DNA of 64,000 bases from Pseudomonas crudilactis (GCF_013433315.1 NZ_WXVV01000024.1:57329-121328), one strand, 5' to 3'; shown: positions 8,778 through 17,709, counted from the stretch's first letter. The notes: generated by a model not told the origin, from the sequence alone. A program made the numbers and translations.

Positions 8778-9596
8778 TTAACGCAACAGATCGATACGCA
8801 GGCCAGAGCCTTCGACACTGCCGGTTTCCATACGCGCCGCGCGCACGCCCTGATTGATCAGCGCCTGTCGCCACGCCTCGGCTTTCGGCCCGGAGACCGT
8901 TACGCGCAAAGTCGTATCAAGGTTCAGGCCACGGGAAATCAGGCGTAGCCACGTGTCGTCCGGGTCATTCACGCGATCAGGAAAATCCAGTTCACCGGTA
9001 CTTTTGAGTTGACGCAACAGAGTCGCCGAGGTCGGCAGCAACTCGCCCAGCGGTGCCACTGCTTCGAACTGTTCGACATGCAGGTAGGCTTTGCGATTGC
9101 CGCGAGTGATGCTGTAAAGCGCCACCAGCGTGTTGTCCCGCGGCGCTGCCAGCCTCAGCAGCAGATAAGCCTGTTGCTCGTCGGCGCCATACAATTTGGC
9201 GTTACCGAACACCTCGTTGGCCCACAGGCTGCTTTCGCCGCAATCACGAGCCTGGCACCAGAACAGCAATTCGGCGTCCTGCTTTTGCAAGGCTTCGCGG
9301 GCAGCGGTGAAGGCTTCGGTGGCGGAATGTTCGGGTGGCAACTCGTAGGTCACCGACGTGGTTTGGCCGCGAGCGGTGACCTGGCCATCGAAACGCAGCT
9401 GGCCACTGATCTTGCGGATCGAACCCAGCGGATAGATCCGCTCAAGCTCCACGGGCGGGCGGTAGTCGACGATCTGTGCATCGGCCAGACGCGGCACGAT
9501 CTGCAGATCCTGACTGCCCGGCACATCGGCGGCGAACGAAACGGTACTGAAACAGCACAGTGCCAACAGACTGAGTGACCGCATAGTCAGGCTCAT
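8778..9596 (-). CDS. DUF4892 domain-containing exported protein
   Basis: 272 residues. N-terminal signal peptide MSLTMRSLSLLALCCFSTVS with probable cleavage at FAA-DVPG. The mature part has the DUF4892 pattern: PRLADAQIVDY near the start, two cysteines in LLFWCQARDCGESS, and a C-terminal repeat-like domain (LRVTVSGPKAEAWRQALINQ). Function unknown; family members are pseudomonad periplasmic or outer-membrane-associated proteins. The start lacks its own clear ribosome site; instead its ATG overlaps the stop of a 17-codon ORF with a strong one, suggesting coupled translation. ATG at 9584 is an alternative start. Confidence 0.8.
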   Translation of the reverse strand: MSLTMRSLSLLALCCFSTVSFAADVPGSQDLQIVPRLADAQIVDYRPPVELERIYPLGSIRKISGQLRFDGQVTARGQTTSVTYELPPEHSATEAFTAAREALQKQDAELLFWCQARDCGESSLWANEVFGNAKLYGADEQQAYLLLRLAAPRDNTLVALYSITRGNRKAYLHVEQFEAVAPLGELLPTSATLLRQLKSTGELDFPDRVNDPDDTWLRLISRGLNLDTTLRVTVSGPKAEAWRQALINQGVRAARMETGSVEGSGLRIDLLR

Positions 9597-9646
9597 CGGA
9601 TCGGCATGACTGGGTAATTCGAGGTCGCAGCGGTGTAGAAATCCAT
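9593..9646 (-). CDS. 17-residue leader ORF coupled to DUF4892
   Basis: Encodes MDFYTAATSNYPVMPIR then TGA. GGGAGA lies about 6 bases before its ATG, and its stop overlaps the DUF4892 start (CGATGA). Function unknown; it probably delivers ribosomes to the next gene. No similarity is claimed. Confidence 0.5.
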   Translation of the reverse strand: MDFYTAATSNYPVMPIR

Positions 9647-9699
9647 CGTGGTTGTCTCCCATTTCAACCCGACCAGCCTCGACAGTTGCCCGCAGCAAG

Positions 9700-10554
9700 T
9701 CAAGGAATGGCGAAGAAGCGATTGAAACAGTCTGCGACAAGGTTCGCTCCGGCCTCGTCATTCAGGTGCAAATGGTGCCCGCCCGCCAACTGTTCCCGGC
9801 TAAAGGGTAGACGTTCCAGCAGCTCGGGATGTTTGGCCAGCATGCCCTCAGCCGCGACCACCAAGTGCGCCGGGCAACTGACTCGAAGCGCGAACGCCAT
9901 TGCTTGTTCCTGGGTCAGGCGCAGCGGCGATGGCAAGGTCAGGCGATTGTCGGTGCGCCAGGTGTAACCGCCCGGCACCGGCATCAACCCACGTTGAGCC
10001 AACAATTCGGCGGCCTCTCGACTGACCGCCACCAGCCCCTTCATCCGTGCTTCGATGGCGCGGTCGAGGGTGTTGTAAACCGGTTTGCGCTTTTCCCGCA
10101 GATCCAGTTGTGCTTGCAGGGCCATGCCCATACGTTCAGCGGCATTTTCGCCTTTGTCTGTAGGAGGAATGACACCGTCGATCAGTGCCAAATGACTGAT
10201 GCGTTGCGGCAACGACCCCGCCAGCACCAGCGAAACAATCGCGCCCATGGAATGCCCGAGCAGGCCGAAATGCTTCCAGCCCAGTTGCTCGGCGACTTGC
10301 AGCACGTCATGGGCGTAATCCCACAGTGCATAACCTGCGCCGTTTGGTCGATGCCCGGAATGCCCGTGCCCGGCCATATCCAACGCGATGATGCGCAAGC
10401 CTTTGAGCTTCGGCGCCAAACGGGCAAAGCTGTTGGCGTTGTCGAGCCAGCCATGCAGGGCGATGACTGGCAAACCGTCCTCGGGACCGAACAAATGCGC
10501 GGCCAGTTCGATGTGCGGCAAGCTCAGGCGCACTTCTTCGAAGGTCGGGCTCAT
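9700..10554 (-). CDS. Alpha/beta fold hydrolase
   Basis: 284 residues. HG oxyanion motif in VIALHGWLDNANSF, nucleophile elbow GHSMGA, an Asp in the late strand and His in GGHHLHL near the C-terminus form the usual triad. Similar to MhpC/serine hydrolases acting on esters or C-C bonds; substrate unknown. Its ATG overlaps the stop of the upstream hydrolase (ATGA at 10551-10554), so the two form an operon; a PAO1 counterpart pair is recalled as PA1621-PA1622. Confidence 0.85.
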   Translation of the reverse strand: MSPTFEEVRLSLPHIELAAHLFGPEDGLPVIALHGWLDNANSFARLAPKLKGLRIIALDMAGHGHSGHRPNGAGYALWDYAHDVLQVAEQLGWKHFGLLGHSMGAIVSLVLAGSLPQRISHLALIDGVIPPTDKGENAAERMGMALQAQLDLREKRKPVYNTLDRAIEARMKGLVAVSREAAELLAQRGLMPVPGGYTWRTDNRLTLPSPLRLTQEQAMAFALRVSCPAHLVVAAEGMLAKHPELLERLPFSREQLAGGHHLHLNDEAGANLVADCFNRFFAIP

Positions 10555-11357
10555 GCGCAATCCTTGTCCTGACGGTTTTCCCAACGGGTAAACAGGTTCT
10601 TCAACAACCGTGCGGTGTCCTGCGGACGCTCAAGCGGGAACATGTGCCCGCCAGGCATGCTCAGCGCTTCGCCTTGGGCCAGACGCGAAACAAAACGGGT
10701 GTGATGGCGCATGACCACGCGACTCTTGTGCCCACGTACCACCGCCAGCGGCACCTGTAATTGCCGGGTGCGGCCAGGACTGGTGTGCGGCACGCCACGA
10801 TAGATGCTGATCTCGGTGGCCGGGTCGAAACGCAAGCGCAGTTTGTCGCCAACCTGATGCAAACCGTGTTGCAGGTAGGCATCAAAGCATTCCGGGTCGA
10901 AACCACGGAACAGTGTCTTGCCAGCGAAATAGCTGCGCGCACTGTCGAGATCGGCGAATTCTTCACGGCGGCCAAGGGTGCGGCCCGCCGGGGTCAGTTT
11001 GTCGATGAAGCCAAAACGCTTGGCCGCGCGGATCACCCACTGATCGGTACGAGTCAGCACCGGTGAATCGAGCATCACCACGCCACGATACAGCTCAGGG
11101 CAACGCAGCGCCGCGTGCAAATGCAGGACGCCGCCGAAAGAATGGCCGACGCCCCACACCGGCTGATCCTGCTGTTGCAAATGGTGGATCAGCTCATCAA
11201 CCAAGTTGTACCAGTTGTCGTCCGCCGGAAAACGCGGGTCATGAGCATGCTGCTCCAGATGCGCAACCCGGTACTCGGGCGCCAGCGCCGCGAACAACTT
11301 GCCGTAGGTTCCCGAAGGGAAGCCGTTGGCGTGGGCGAAAAAGATCGGTTGCGACAT
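10551..11357 (-). CDS. Alpha/beta fold hydrolase
   Basis: 268 residues. Starts MSQPIFFAHANGFPSGTYG, with HANGF as the oxyanion motif, nucleophile elbow GVGHSFGG and a late GGHMFP His. A cap region rich in Arg/Phe separates strands. First gene of the two-hydrolase operon. In-frame codons upstream of 11357 reach the promoter region of the divergent RHS gene and are not expected to be translated. Substrate unknown. Confidence 0.85.
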   Translation of the reverse strand: MSQPIFFAHANGFPSGTYGKLFAALAPEYRVAHLEQHAHDPRFPADDNWYNLVDELIHHLQQQDQPVWGVGHSFGGVLHLHAALRCPELYRGVVMLDSPVLTRTDQWVIRAAKRFGFIDKLTPAGRTLGRREEFADLDSARSYFAGKTLFRGFDPECFDAYLQHGLHQVGDKLRLRFDPATEISIYRGVPHTSPGRTRQLQVPLAVVRGHKSRVVMRHHTRFVSRLAQGEALSMPGGHMFPLERPQDTARLLKNLFTRWENRQDKDCA

Positions 11358-11493
11358 GCCGGTAAATCCAATGAGCGGGAAATAGGGTGTTGATTGTCCG
11401 TAAGACCGTGTCTTACAGCAATGACCGTAACTGCCAGGAATGATGACAGTCGCGCCACGGCTATACCTTATCCACCGCCATGAATGTGCAGGT

Positions 11494-11519
11494 GTCAACT
11501 GTCAGTTCTGTCAGTTGAC
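11494..11519. promoter_or_regulatory. Inverted repeat in the hydrolase/RHS divergent region
   Basis: GTCAACTG and CAGTTGAC face each other across 10 bp containing further GTCAG copies. Position 59 bp before the RHS start suggests an operator, although a small hairpin is also possible. Confidence 0.35.
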
Positions 11520-11577
11520 AGGTGTTGCGCGCGGCCCGATAAGAAACTCGTCCTCATTGACCCGATTGCCGGCCCCC

Positions 11578-14556
11578 ATGACGCACGCTCAGACACCCGC
11601 CATCCAAGTGATCGACCCGCGCGGGCTGGTACTGCGCAATGTGAGTTATCACCGTCGTGACAGCAACTCGACGCCTGAGGCTTACATCACTCAACAGGCT
11701 CATGATGCAGCCGGTCGGACGGTGCTCAATCGCGACCCCAGACTGTTCCTCGAGGACATGCCTGCGAACCAACGCAATGTATTCAGTCTGTCGAGCGCCT
11801 TGCTCTTGAACGAAAACACTGACGCCGGCTGGCGCTTGAGCCTGAACGCAGAAGACGGCATTCACCTTGAAGGCTGGGATCAGAAGCGCAACCACAACCG
11901 TACCCGCCATGACGCCCTGCGACGACCGAGTGCCACGTATGAGCAATCAGAGGGAGAACCTGAGTACTGCACCGAACGCTTCACTTACTTTACCGGCCCA
12001 GTTGATGACGACCATAACCGTTACGGCCGATTGATTCGGCATGACGATACGGCAGGCACACTGCACTTCTCTGACTTCACGATGAGCGGCCAGCCTCTGT
12101 ATTTGCAGCGAACCTTCTGCGTTGATCCCGGATGGACAGTGAACTGGCCGGAATCAGCAGCCGATCGCGATGTATTTCTGGAAGAGTGCCCCGCAACGAC
12201 CCAATTCAGCTACAACCCCATCGGTGAACTGATTACCCAAACGGATGCAATGGGCAACCAGCAAACGCTGGTGCAAGATCTGGCAGGCCAATTGAAGGAA
12301 ATTCGCCTGAAAATGGCGACAAAAGGCGACAGTCAGACACTGGTCAGCGATATCCGCTACAACGCATTTGGCCACATCGAACAACAGCGCGCCGGCAATG
12401 GCGTGGTATCCAACGCAACCTTCGGCCGTGAAGATGGCCGACTGCAACATCTGGGCTGTCGTACAAGCGAGGGGACCGTCCTGCAGGACCTGACCTATGA
12501 CTATGACGCTGTCGGCAATATCACCCGTCTCGCCGATAACGCAGTGGCCGTCATCCATCACCGTAATCAGCGCACCGAAGCTATCTGTCACTACCGCTAC
12601 GACAGCCTTTCACGTCTCATCGAAGCCAGTGGCCGGCAGATTCGCAACGCTCCCGGCGGACCGCAGCTGCCAGCATTTGTCTCCCCCGCCGACCCGGCAC
12701 AGCTGGAAAACTACACACGAACCTACACCTATGATGCCGCCGCCAATCTATTGTTGATGGAGCATCGCGCCGCCAGTGGCAGCCGCACCGAACGCACGGT
12801 TGTCGCCTGCTCCAGCAACCGTAGCCTGGCGCAAAAGTCCACCGGCCAGCTCCCCGAGGAGCAGGAAATTGCCGCCGCTTACGATGCCAATGGCAATCGC
12901 ATGTTTCTTCAGGATGGACAGGATCTGCAGTGGAGCCGGCGCAATGGCTTGCAACAGGTTGATCAAGTGGTTCGGGAAGATGGACCGAATGATAGCGAGT
13001 GTTATGTGTATGACGCAGGCGGACAACGCCAGCGCAAGATCCGTCGGACTTACACAGGCTCCGTGCAACGGCTCAATGAAACCCGTTACCTGCCAGGTCT
13101 GGAAATTCGCATCACCGCGGATCAGTGCGTCCATGTCCTCACGATCAAGGCCGGTCGTGCGACGGTGCAGGTGTTGCACTTTGAAAAACCGCCCCCGCAC
13201 CGCATGCCTCAGGATCAACAACGTTACGGCTTCAGCGACCAGCTGAATTCCAGCACCCTGGAACTGGATGCGCAGGCTCAGCTCATCTCCCGTGAAAGCT
13301 ATTATCCCTACGGCGCGACCTGCTGGTGGGCAGGACGCAGCCTGGTTGAGGCAAGCTACAAAACTCTGCGTTATTCGGGCAAAGAACGCGATGCGACGGG
13401 ATTGTATTACTACGGATTTCGTTACTACGCACCGTGGCTTCAGCGCTGGCTGAATGCGGACCCGCTCGGCGTGCAAGACGGGTTGAACCTGTTTGCCATG
13501 GTGCACGGCAACCCTGTCGGACACGTGGATTTTCAGGGACTGGTCACCGTCAGAGAAGGAACCGGCGCGGCGCTCGCTACCTTTGTCCGGGATGGGTTAA
13601 GTGCGTTGGCTGGAAACGCGATGCGATACTTTGCAGCTCAAGGGTTGACACAATGGGCATCCGATTCGGACGCGCATCCAGATCCCGGGATAAACCTGGG
13701 ATTGACCATCGCAGGCGCCACCACTGGCGCAGTGGCTGGGGGTGCCATGGGTATTGGTGCAGGCAGTCGCATTGCAAGCAGTCGTAATCATGGGCGCACG
13801 GCCCAGATCATCATGGCCACAATCTTTGGCGTCGCGGGCGCGTCAGCGGGAGCGGCCGCCCCTCTTTATGCCTATTGGAACGACCCGCAAGCCTTGAACC
13901 TCACAGCCATCAGTATGCTTTCCAGCGTGCCGGGTAGCATGACAAGGGAAACAGGCCAACGTGCGCTCGCCAACGTAGGCCCCAGCGTCACAATCGCGCC
14001 TTCGGCCACTACCACAGGCATGCGCATGGCTTTCTACGGCGCAGTGCTTTTCGCTGATGGCGCGCTCGGGTCCAACCTCCCGGCCAGCCTGGAAATCTCT
14101 GCAAGTGCAGTCGTCGAAGGCCTGGACGGGGTGTCCATCACTACGATCAATGCATTACGCGGAGGTAACTACCACAGTCCGGACCACCCGGCCCTTACTC
14201 TACCGAACACTGCTGAATGGTTGTACGGCGTATTGACGCGCACCGCCGGCTCGACGTTGACGGCCTCATTGACATTGCTTGCGGAGCCTCTGACAGACGC
14301 TATTGACAACTCCAACCTGCGCTCGGCCACTGTTGCCAGTCTGGCAACGCCCACCGAGGCACGAACCTACCTGGGACAACATGTACAGCGCGGCGCTTTT
14401 GAGCTGGCAAGGGCCGATGATGCCAGTTTCATTCTCGACCGTTTCACTCCACCGAACAGCGAGATAAGGAATACACCCGCTGGCAACCATCACCCTGAGT
14501 CATACGAGTTGCCCAACCTGCGCGTAATCAGCATGCAAACGCACAACGCTTTTTGA
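11578..14556 (+). CDS. RHS-repeat/Tc-toxin C-type protein with unrecognised C-terminal region
   Basis: 992 residues from ATG 11578; another in-frame start at 11440 would pass through an inverted repeat and is less likely. N-terminal MTHAQTPAIQVIDPRGLVLR is typical of insecticidal-toxin TccC-like proteins. YD/RHS-type motifs run through the middle (YNPIGELITQTDAMGNQ, YDYDAVGNITRLADN, YRYDSLSRLIEASG, AYDANGNRMF). The RHS core is complete: YSGKERDATGLYYYGFRYYA, then LNADPLGVQDGLNLF and GNPVGHVDFQGL. After it, 337 residues (656-992) with two glycine/alanine-rich hydrophobic stretches have no domain I recognise. No signal peptide and no tcA or tcB neighbour. The next gene converges after a 1-base gap, leaving no room for an immunity gene. 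Confidence 0.85.
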   Translation: MTHAQTPAIQVIDPRGLVLRNVSYHRRDSNSTPEAYITQQAHDAAGRTVLNRDPRLFLEDMPANQRNVFSLSSALLLNENTDAGWRLSLNAEDGIHLEGWDQKRNHNRTRHDALRRPSATYEQSEGEPEYCTERFTYFTGPVDDDHNRYGRLIRHDDTAGTLHFSDFTMSGQPLYLQRTFCVDPGWTVNWPESAADRDVFLEECPATTQFSYNPIGELITQTDAMGNQQTLVQDLAGQLKEIRLKMATKGDSQTLVSDIRYNAFGHIEQQRAGNGVVSNATFGREDGRLQHLGCRTSEGTVLQDLTYDYDAVGNITRLADNAVAVIHHRNQRTEAICHYRYDSLSRLIEASGRQIRNAPGGPQLPAFVSPADPAQLENYTRTYTYDAAANLLLMEHRAASGSRTERTVVACSSNRSLAQKSTGQLPEEQEIAAAYDANGNRMFLQDGQDLQWSRRNGLQQVDQVVREDGPNDSECYVYDAGGQRQRKIRRTYTGSVQRLNETRYLPGLEIRITADQCVHVLTIKAGRATVQVLHFEKPPPHRMPQDQQRYGFSDQLNSSTLELDAQAQLISRESYYPYGATCWWAGRSLVEASYKTLRYSGKERDATGLYYYGFRYYAPWLQRWLNADPLGVQDGLNLFAMVHGNPVGHVDFQGLVTVREGTGAALATFVRDGLSALAGNAMRYFAAQGLTQWASDSDAHPDPGINLGLTIAGATTGAVAGGAMGIGAGSRIASSRNHGRTAQIIMATIFGVAGASAGAAAPLYAYWNDPQALNLTAISMLSSVPGSMTRETGQRALANVGPSVTIAPSATTTGMRMAFYGAVLFADGALGSNLPASLEISASAVVEGLDGVSITTINALRGGNYHSPDHPALTLPNTAEWLYGVLTRTAGSTLTASLTLLAEPLTDAIDNSNLRSATVASLATPTEARTYLGQHVQRGAFELARADDASFILDRFTPPNSEIRNTPAGNHHPESYELPNLRVISMQTHNAF

Positions 14557-14557
14557 C

Positions 14558-15001
14558 TCATTGTGAGGGAGGTGTCTGCCCCAACGGCACCACCGCCATG
14601 GTCAGCCGCGACACACAACTGGCCTTACCCTCATCGCTGGTCAAGCGGATATCCCACACATGCGTGGTGCGACCAATGTGAATCGGCCTGGCCACCGCCG
14701 TCACCCGGCCACTGCGCAAGCCGCGCAAGTGGTTGGCGTTGATTTCAAGGCCGACACAATAAAACTTGCTGGCATCGATGCACAGGTAACTGGCCATCGA
14801 GCCGACGGTTTCCGCCAGCACCACCGACGCGCCGCCATGCAGCAAACCGTAGGGCTGATGGGTGCGATGGTCGATGACCATGCTCGCAGTCAGCGACTCT
14901 TCGTCGAACGCTTCGAAGCGAATGTCGAGCACTTCGCCGATGGTGTTCTTCTGGATCGCGTTCAACTGCTCGATGTCGGGAGTAGTACACCACAAGCTCA
15001 T
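14558..15001 (-). CDS. Hotdog-fold thioesterase (PaaI/YbdB-like)
   Basis: 147 residues. Contains the hotdog signature GLLHGGASVVLAETVGSMAS with catalytic Glu and HGG, and LRSGRVTAVARPIHIGRTTHVW of the second half. Such enzymes hydrolyse acyl- or aroyl-CoA thioesters. Start chosen by GGAAG upstream of ATG. It is 31 bp downstream of the AMP-dependent acyl-CoA ligase, so ligase and thioesterase probably form one operon with opposing activities; PAO1 has a similar pair (PA1617-PA1618 by memory). Confidence 0.9.
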   Translation of the reverse strand: MSLWCTTPDIEQLNAIQKNTIGEVLDIRFEAFDEESLTASMVIDHRTHQPYGLLHGGASVVLAETVGSMASYLCIDASKFYCVGLEINANHLRGLRSGRVTAVARPIHIGRTTHVWDIRLTSDEGKASCVSRLTMAVVPLGQTPPSQ

Positions 15002-15032
15002 CGCAGACTTCCTTGGTTGTTTTAGTGGTCGC

Positions 15033-16688
15033 TCAATCCTGCCACAGCACTGCCTCGCTGCGCTCGCTCCATTCTTCGAAGCGCGCACCGTAAGTGTCTT
15101 CGATGACGTTGCGCTTGATCTTCAGGGTCGGCGTGAGAAAGCCGTTCTCCACCGCCCAACTGTCCTTGACCACCACCAGTCGGCGCAGGCGTTCGTGCTT
15201 GTCGAGTACGGCGTTGACCTCTTCGAGGAGTTTTTCCAGGCTCGAATGCAGACTCGCCCGGCCCTCCTCCTGATTGACGCTCGAGAGCACGCACAACCCC
15301 AACGGTGCACTCAAACCGTCCCCCACCACGCACACCTGTTCGATCCGCGAATGCACGGCCAAGCGGTTTTCAATCGGTGCCGGGGCGACGTATTTGCCCT
15401 TGCTGGTCTTGAAGATTTCCTTGAGTCGGCCGGTCAGGCGCAGGCGCCCTTCGGCATCCTGCTCGCCCTTGTCGCCTGTGCGCAGAAAACCGTCCCCGGT
15501 GATCGTCTCAGCGGTTTTCTGCGGTTCCTTGAAGTAACCGAGCATGTTCGCCTGACTGCGTACCTGCACCTCGCCCGACTCATCGATACGCACCTCGACA
15601 TCCGGGCAAGGCTTGCCGATCCAGCCCTGTTTGTACTGCCCCGGCAGGCAGATGTGCGAATAGCCGCAGCTCTCGGTCATGCCGTAGACCTCCAATACAT
15701 CGAGGCCGAGTTTCTGATACCAGGCGAGCAAGGTCTGCGGCACCGGTGCAGCGCCGGACAACGCTACGCGCAAGGCGTCCAGCCCAAGGCCGGCCAGGAC
15801 TTTGTGCCCGACCCGTTTGCCAATGAATGGCAGGCCGAGGAGAAAATCCAGACGCTTCGCCGGGATCTTGCTGTACACGCCCATCTGGAATTTGGTCCAT
15901 ATCCGCGGCACACCGAACATCGCGGTCGGCCGAGCTCGCTGCAAGTCAGTGATAAAGGTCTCGAGGCTCTCGGCAAAGAACACTGTCTGCCCGGTGTAGA
16001 TCGACGCCAGTTCCACGAACATGCGCTCGGCGACGTGGCACAACGGCAAGTACGAGAGCAATCGATCATTCTCGTTAAGCCCGAACAATTGCGTGCCGCG
16101 CGTTGTGGCGAACCCCAAATTGGCAAAACTGTGCATCACGCCTTTGGGCAGGCCGGTGGTGCCCGACGTGTAGATGATCGTCGCCAGTTGCCCGGCGGCC
16201 GGGCGCGGATCGTCCTGAATCGGTGAACTGCGCTGCAGGTCGGCCCAACTGAAATCGAAATCCCCGGGCGGGTGCAGCGGCAGGCTGATGGTCGGCAGAT
16301 CCGCCGGCACGCCTTTGGACATGCCCGGCCAGTCGTCGAGCTTGCCGATGAAGGCCAGGACGCTTTCCGAGTGATTGAGCACTTGCGCAACGGAGTCGGC
16401 GGTGAGGTTGGGATACAGCGGAACGGAGACGTGCCCGGCCATCCAGATCGCCAGGTCGGCGATGATCCAGTGCGCGCAGTTTTTCGAGATCAGGGCGATG
16501 TGACTGCCTTGCGGCAACTCACGGGCGCGCAACCAGTGCGCGGCGCAGCGGGCCTGATGGCCGACGTCAGCCCAGCTCAGCGTTTCGACCTGACCGCCGC
16601 CGATGGGTTGCACAAGAAAGCGCTGGCGCGGGTGCCGGGCTTCACGTTCGTAAAACACGTCCAGCGGCAAACGGAAGGCGGCAGACAT
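15033..16688 (-). CDS. AMP-binding long-chain acyl-CoA ligase
   Basis: 551 residues of the ANL adenylating superfamily. Visible are the P-loop-like IIYTSGTTGLPKGVMHSF, the A5 region YGMTESCGYS, the A7/A8 motifs (LRTGDKGEQD, LTGRLKEIFKTSKGKYVAP) and a C-terminal lysine region (FLTPTLKIKR) that supplies the adenylation Lys. It resembles the FAA1-type long-chain fatty acyl-CoA synthetases: fatty acid + ATP + CoA to acyl-CoA. Start MSAAFRLPLDVF; a perfect 22-bp palindrome lies 41 bp upstream and may be the operator. Confidence 0.9.
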   Translation of the reverse strand: MSAAFRLPLDVFYEREARHPRQRFLVQPIGGGQVETLSWADVGHQARCAAHWLRARELPQGSHIALISKNCAHWIIADLAIWMAGHVSVPLYPNLTADSVAQVLNHSESVLAFIGKLDDWPGMSKGVPADLPTISLPLHPPGDFDFSWADLQRSSPIQDDPRPAAGQLATIIYTSGTTGLPKGVMHSFANLGFATTRGTQLFGLNENDRLLSYLPLCHVAERMFVELASIYTGQTVFFAESLETFITDLQRARPTAMFGVPRIWTKFQMGVYSKIPAKRLDFLLGLPFIGKRVGHKVLAGLGLDALRVALSGAAPVPQTLLAWYQKLGLDVLEVYGMTESCGYSHICLPGQYKQGWIGKPCPDVEVRIDESGEVQVRSQANMLGYFKEPQKTAETITGDGFLRTGDKGEQDAEGRLRLTGRLKEIFKTSKGKYVAPAPIENRLAVHSRIEQVCVVGDGLSAPLGLCVLSSVNQEEGRASLHSSLEKLLEEVNAVLDKHERLRRLVVVKDSWAVENGFLTPTLKIKRNVIEDTYGARFEEWSERSEAVLWQD

Positions 16689-16728
16689 GCGACTCGCTCC
16701 TGTTTTTTGGGTCTGGAGCAAGCGTAGT

Positions 16729-16750
16729 CAACCAAGCAAGTGCTTGGTTG
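16729..16750. promoter_or_regulatory. Perfect palindrome before the acyl-CoA ligase operon
   Basis: Arms CAACCAAGCA and TGCTTGGTTG (10 bp each, exact) are separated by AG. Size and symmetry are typical of TetR-family operators of acyl-CoA metabolism. The cognate regulator is not in the window. Confidence 0.6.
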
Positions 16751-16793
16751 GAATTTTCAAACAAATAATTTCATGGGAGTTGCAGAAAACAAT

Positions 16794-16880
16794 GTGGGAG
16801 CGAGCTTGCTCGCGAATGCAGTGTGTCAGACACATAAAGGGTGAATGACACGCCGCTTTCGCGAGCAAGCTCGCTCCCAC
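16794..16880. repeat. REP inverted pair (family A)
   Basis: GTGGGAGCGAGCTTGCTCGC and its reverse complement face each other, with a partly matched inner region (GTGTGTCA/TGACACGC). Lies between sixA and the ligase promoter. Confidence 0.9.
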
Positions 16881-16891
16881 AAGGGCCAGCG

Positions 16892-17344
16892 TTACGGATG
16901 TTTAAGGCTGTTGAGGGTCATTGAGCCGATCAGCAACTCAGGGCTTTCCAGTTCAGCCAACCCGGCAGTGCTGACCTTCTCCGGCGGATGCCCGGCGCCA
17001 TGCTGCAGATAGCTCAGCAAATTGCCCACCAAAGGGTTGTGGCTGACCAGCAGCACGTTGCTCACCGACACCAGTTGGTCAGTGACCTTGTCCGGATCAA
17101 CCTCCGGCGTCAGCCACTCGACCGTGCGAATCTCCGGCTCGAAACCCAGCGCTTCGCGCACAATCTGCGCGGTCTGCTGCGCACGCAGATAAGGGCTGGC
17201 GTAGATAGCCGTCAGCGGCTGGCCGATCAACCGGGCGGCGCTGCTCAAGGCTTCTTTGCGACCGTGCTCGGTCAGCTCCCGTTCGGAATCGGGGCACGAG
17301 CCGTAAGGCACGGCCTCACCGTGACGCAATACCCAGAGTTTCAT
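16892..17344 (-). CDS. sixA: Phosphohistidine phosphatase SixA
   Basis: 150 residues of the RHG (histidine phosphatase) family: LRHGEA with catalytic His8, second arginine in SPYLRAQQTA, and late LLVSHNPLVGNL containing the second His. SixA removes phosphate from histidine phosphotransfer domains such as ArcB Hpt in E. coli; a target in this multi-kinase organism is not proven. ATG overlaps the stop of the DUF4389 gene (17341-17344). Confidence 0.9.
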   Translation of the reverse strand: MKLWVLRHGEAVPYGSCPDSERELTEHGRKEALSSAARLIGQPLTAIYASPYLRAQQTAQIVREALGFEPEIRTVEWLTPEVDPDKVTDQLVSVSNVLLVSHNPLVGNLLSYLQHGAGHPPEKVSTAGLAELESPELLIGSMTLNSLKHP

Positions 17345-17688
17345 AGCTTGGGTTCCTCATCTCGGGCCGGGTGCGGTGTCGGCGGCACGGTGTGCGGCGC
17401 TTCACCTTCCGGTGTACGCGGCGTTGGCCAGTCGGCGAACGGCCAGGGTTTCTGGTCGCTGTGAAAACTGCCAAAACGGCCGATCTGCGCCAGGAACTGG
17501 CTCAGACTGTCGCCAAAATTCATCAGGCTGGCGCTCGGGGCGCCATAGATCAAACGATAGATCAGTTGCACCAATACCACCGCACCGAGGATGAACTGCG
17601 CCACTTGCCAGACCAGCACGTAGACGATCATCCACAACACCCGCAGGAGGATGGATTCGTACTTGGCTTCGGTTTTCGGATCGTTCAT
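17341..17688 (-). CDS. DUF4389 inner-membrane protein
   Basis: 115 residues. One long or two short membrane helices at about 14-46 (LLRVLWMIVYVLVWQVAQFI...), then the conserved MNFGDSLSQFLAQIGRF segment and a proline-rich hydrophilic tail. Family function unknown. Upstream partner of sixA with a 4-base overlap; gpsA stops at 17710 with its own start further upstream, so gpsA-DUF4389-sixA are likely one operon. Confidence 0.85.
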   Translation of the reverse strand: MNDPKTEAKYESILLRVLWMIVYVLVWQVAQFILGAVVLVQLIYRLIYGAPSASLMNFGDSLSQFLAQIGRFGSFHSDQKPWPFADWPTPRTPEGEAPHTVPPTPHPARDEEPKL

Positions 17689-17709
17689 GGCTTGCTACTC
17701 CGGGGTCAC

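Noticed and set aside
14862..16226. 454-codon open frame opposite the acyl-CoA ligase
   Set aside because: Ligase motifs are unmistakable on the other strand.
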